Of a DNA stretch of 64,000 nt, positions 62,935-64,000 are shown in pieces; the stretch's first letter is position 1, and each line of letters begins with the position of its first letter. Location: NCBI RefSeq assembly GCF_018623055.1, contig NZ_CP076019.1, forward strand, positions 1,550,001-1,614,000, given 5' to 3'. Under the pieces are notes generated by a model that saw only the letters and a program-made list of their open reading frames with translations, searched no databases and was not told the origin of the DNA. The position numbers and the translations under genes are program-made. This DNA comes from Halorubrum sp. 2020YC2 (GTDB lineage: Archaea > Halobacteriota > Halobacteria > Halobacteriales > Haloferacaceae).

Positions 62935-63766
62935 CTTGTGTAGCACATTGTTGATTTCAGAGAGTGGCTTTGACGGCATGTTTGAGCGCTTCTCGTCCAG
63001 GTTTGCGGTAGAGTTCTCGTCTGAGTTGGAACGCGCGGAAATACTGTGTGAGACGATCTTTTGAGATGCCTCGATGCGGCGAGAGCCACCGTCGCGCCAG
63101 CGACGCGTGGCTCTCGCACGTGTTCACGTGAACCGTCTCATCGGCGTACTCACCGTCTCCGTGAACGACGTATTCGCGGTCGAATGTTTCGTCTTCTGTA
63201 AGCGGATCGTACGCGCAAAATCCGTCGGTATAGACGGTGAGAGGCTCCTGCTGGCGGTCAGCCAGCAGGAGCCGAATCGTCGATTCGTCTGCGGATTTCG
63301 CTGGCACAACGTACCGCTGATCGGTGCCGCGATCCACGAGTACGAACACGGGCGGTTTGTCTTGCTCATACGTCCCGCGCCCGCGTCGACAGAGACCGCG
63401 AGAGCGCGACCAGCGGTCGCGCTCGCGGCCTTTCAAGCCGGCTGAGACGTAGAACTCGTCAATTTCGACTGGTCCGACGAGCTCGAGTGACGGCGCGTCG
63501 AGCGCTTCGCGAAGCGCTCGACACGCCTGTGGATCGTTTTGTAGGTGACCTCGATTTCGCACTGTAACTGCTGAGAGTCGTGTTAAACCGCAAAACGCGT
63601 AGATCGAAAACAGCCACTTGCGGAGCGCGATCTTCGAATGAGCGAAGATCGTGCCGGTTTTATCGTTGAACGTGCGGCCGCAATCCTTACACAGATACCG
63701 CTGAAAGTGCCCGTAGCTGCCGTTTCTGACCGTTCGGTCAGAACGGCAGCGAGGACAAGAAACGCC
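62935..63766 (-). mobile_element. IS1595-family (ISH4-like) insertion sequence
   Basis: About 830 bp between two parts of the module-protein gene, filled by one transposase frame on the minus strand. The ends are approximate: the left lies just after the host LLFDQ codons, the right just before the host frame resumes (VTEPLPLMAVDQD). A partial terminal match is seen (GCGCTCTTGT at the left against GCGTTTCTTGT at the right, reversed). No clear target duplication was found, so the end points carry several bases of uncertainty. Confidence 0.75.
62957..63763 (-). CDS. IS1595-type transposase with internal compensated frameshift
   Basis: Zinc ribbon CPRC near the N-terminus and CKDCGRTF, then KTGTIFAHSKIALRKW, the DDE region EIDEFYVSAGLKGRERD, VFVLVDRGTDQRYVVPAKSADE, VYTDGFCAYDPL and a C-terminal RRELYRKPGREALKHAV. 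The stretch after IYAF (FCGLTRLSAVTVRN through RALREAL) is not family-like, while the neighbouring frame reads QLQCEIEVTYKTIHRRVERF there. Small indels that cancel out thus garble about 35 residues of the linker. No standard start codon lies close upstream, so expression is doubtful. Confidence 0.7.
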   Translation of the reverse strand, partial: VSCPRCRSDRTVRNGSYGHFQRYLCKDCGRTFNDKTGTIFAHSKIALRKWLFSIYAFCGLTRLSAVTVRNRGHLQNDPQACRALREALDAPSLELVGPVEIDEFYVSAGLKGRERDRWSRSRGLCRRGRGTYEQDKPPVFVLVDRGTDQRYVVPAKSADESTIRLLLADRQQEPLTVYTDGFCAYDPLTEDETFDREYVVHGDGEYADETVHVNTCESHASLARRWLSPHRGISKDRLTQYFRAFQLRRELYRKPGREALKHAVKATL

Positions 63767-64000
63767 GTCACCGAGCCGCTGCCGCTGATGGCGGTCGACC
63801 AGGACCGCCCGGTGGTCGCGTTCGGCTTCCCGTTCGCGCAGAACGGGCTCACGTTCGGCGAGTACGGCAACGAGGAGGTGCTGTTGAACGTCCTCGACGA
63901 GTACGCGGACTCGGAGACCGTGCTGTGGGACGAGGGCCACGGGCAGTTCTACGACCTCGACAGCCACTCGGCGTTCGCGGACTACGCCGAGGACAACGGG
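63767..64000 (+). pseudogene. Downstream module of the IS-disrupted secreted protein, runs off window
   Basis: Reads VTEPLPLMAVDQDRPVVAFGFPFAQNGLTFG then VLWDEGHGQFYDLDSHSAFADYAEDNG to the window end. It closely parallels the module before the insertion (IPLVSIDGDVPVAGLG; VLWDESHGQFW), so the original protein carried tandem copies of one DUF4350-like unit. It has no start codon or promoter of its own and is probably silent unless read from inside the IS. Confidence 0.7.

Overview
The window looks like chromosomal DNA of a haloarchaeon (class Halobacteria, most like Halorubrum; genus is an inference). Evidence: high G+C, strongly acidic proteins, twin-arginine signals, a bacterio-opsin-activator-type HTH regulator, a PGF-CTERM-like tail, F420 enzymes, TATA boxes placed for leaderless starts, and archaeal families such as Tsr3, UPF0200/UPF0201, type II GAPDH and archaeal ornithine cyclodeaminase. 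No rRNA, tRNA or CRISPR array was seen.

Left edge (1-4.96 kb): an A+T-richer accessory island. It holds a zinc-finger/cold-shock fusion, small proteins, and a three-gene overlapping operon ending in a tyrosine recombinase. The recombinase ends tail-to-tail on a foreign, twice-frameshifted copy of a PurD-like ATP-grasp gene, and the native copy of that gene is cut off at residue 217. From 5.7 to 15.7 kb runs a catabolic/uptake block: alpha/beta hydrolase, acyl-CoA ligase broken by two frameshifts, Bat-like regulator, complete Liv-type ABC transporter (substrate-binding protein, two ATPases, two permeases) and a KAS III/HMG-CoA-synthase-like enzyme.

16-35 kb is mixed housekeeping: MaoC hydratase, a short GlpA-like dehydrogenase, a truncated photolyase, an S9 peptidase, an HTH/TumE-like pair, an IS200/IS605-like remnant, sulfurtransferase, Usp, Gfo/Idh oxidoreductase, ornithine cyclodeaminase, site-2 protease, an MCP, and the cofE-mer pair. 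35-54 kb carries Tsr3, peroxiredoxin, a metal P1B-ATPase, GAPDH II, an M29 peptidase, a beta-propeller protein, a CoA-transferase, isocitrate lyase behind two coupled small ORFs, ThiL, a thiolase and phosphoglycerate mutase. 54-64 kb carries a secreted PKD hydrolase, a regulator, a DMT transporter, hydrolases, UPF0200/0201, and a secreted repeat-module protein split by an IS1595-type insertion.

The most unusual signal is a dispersed element of about 350-530 bp present five times (A 15.7, B 27.6, C 36.2, D 43.6 reversed, E 50.7 kb). Each copy has a TATA-bearing head (a 57-bp unit, tandem in two copies), a long stem whose arms change together between copies, a conserved C-rich core, and two more stems, the second of which also covaries. 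In all five copies the element points head-on at, and stops close to, the 3' end of an opposing gene. It behaves like a structured RNA or RNA-derived repeat family and does not appear to code for protein.
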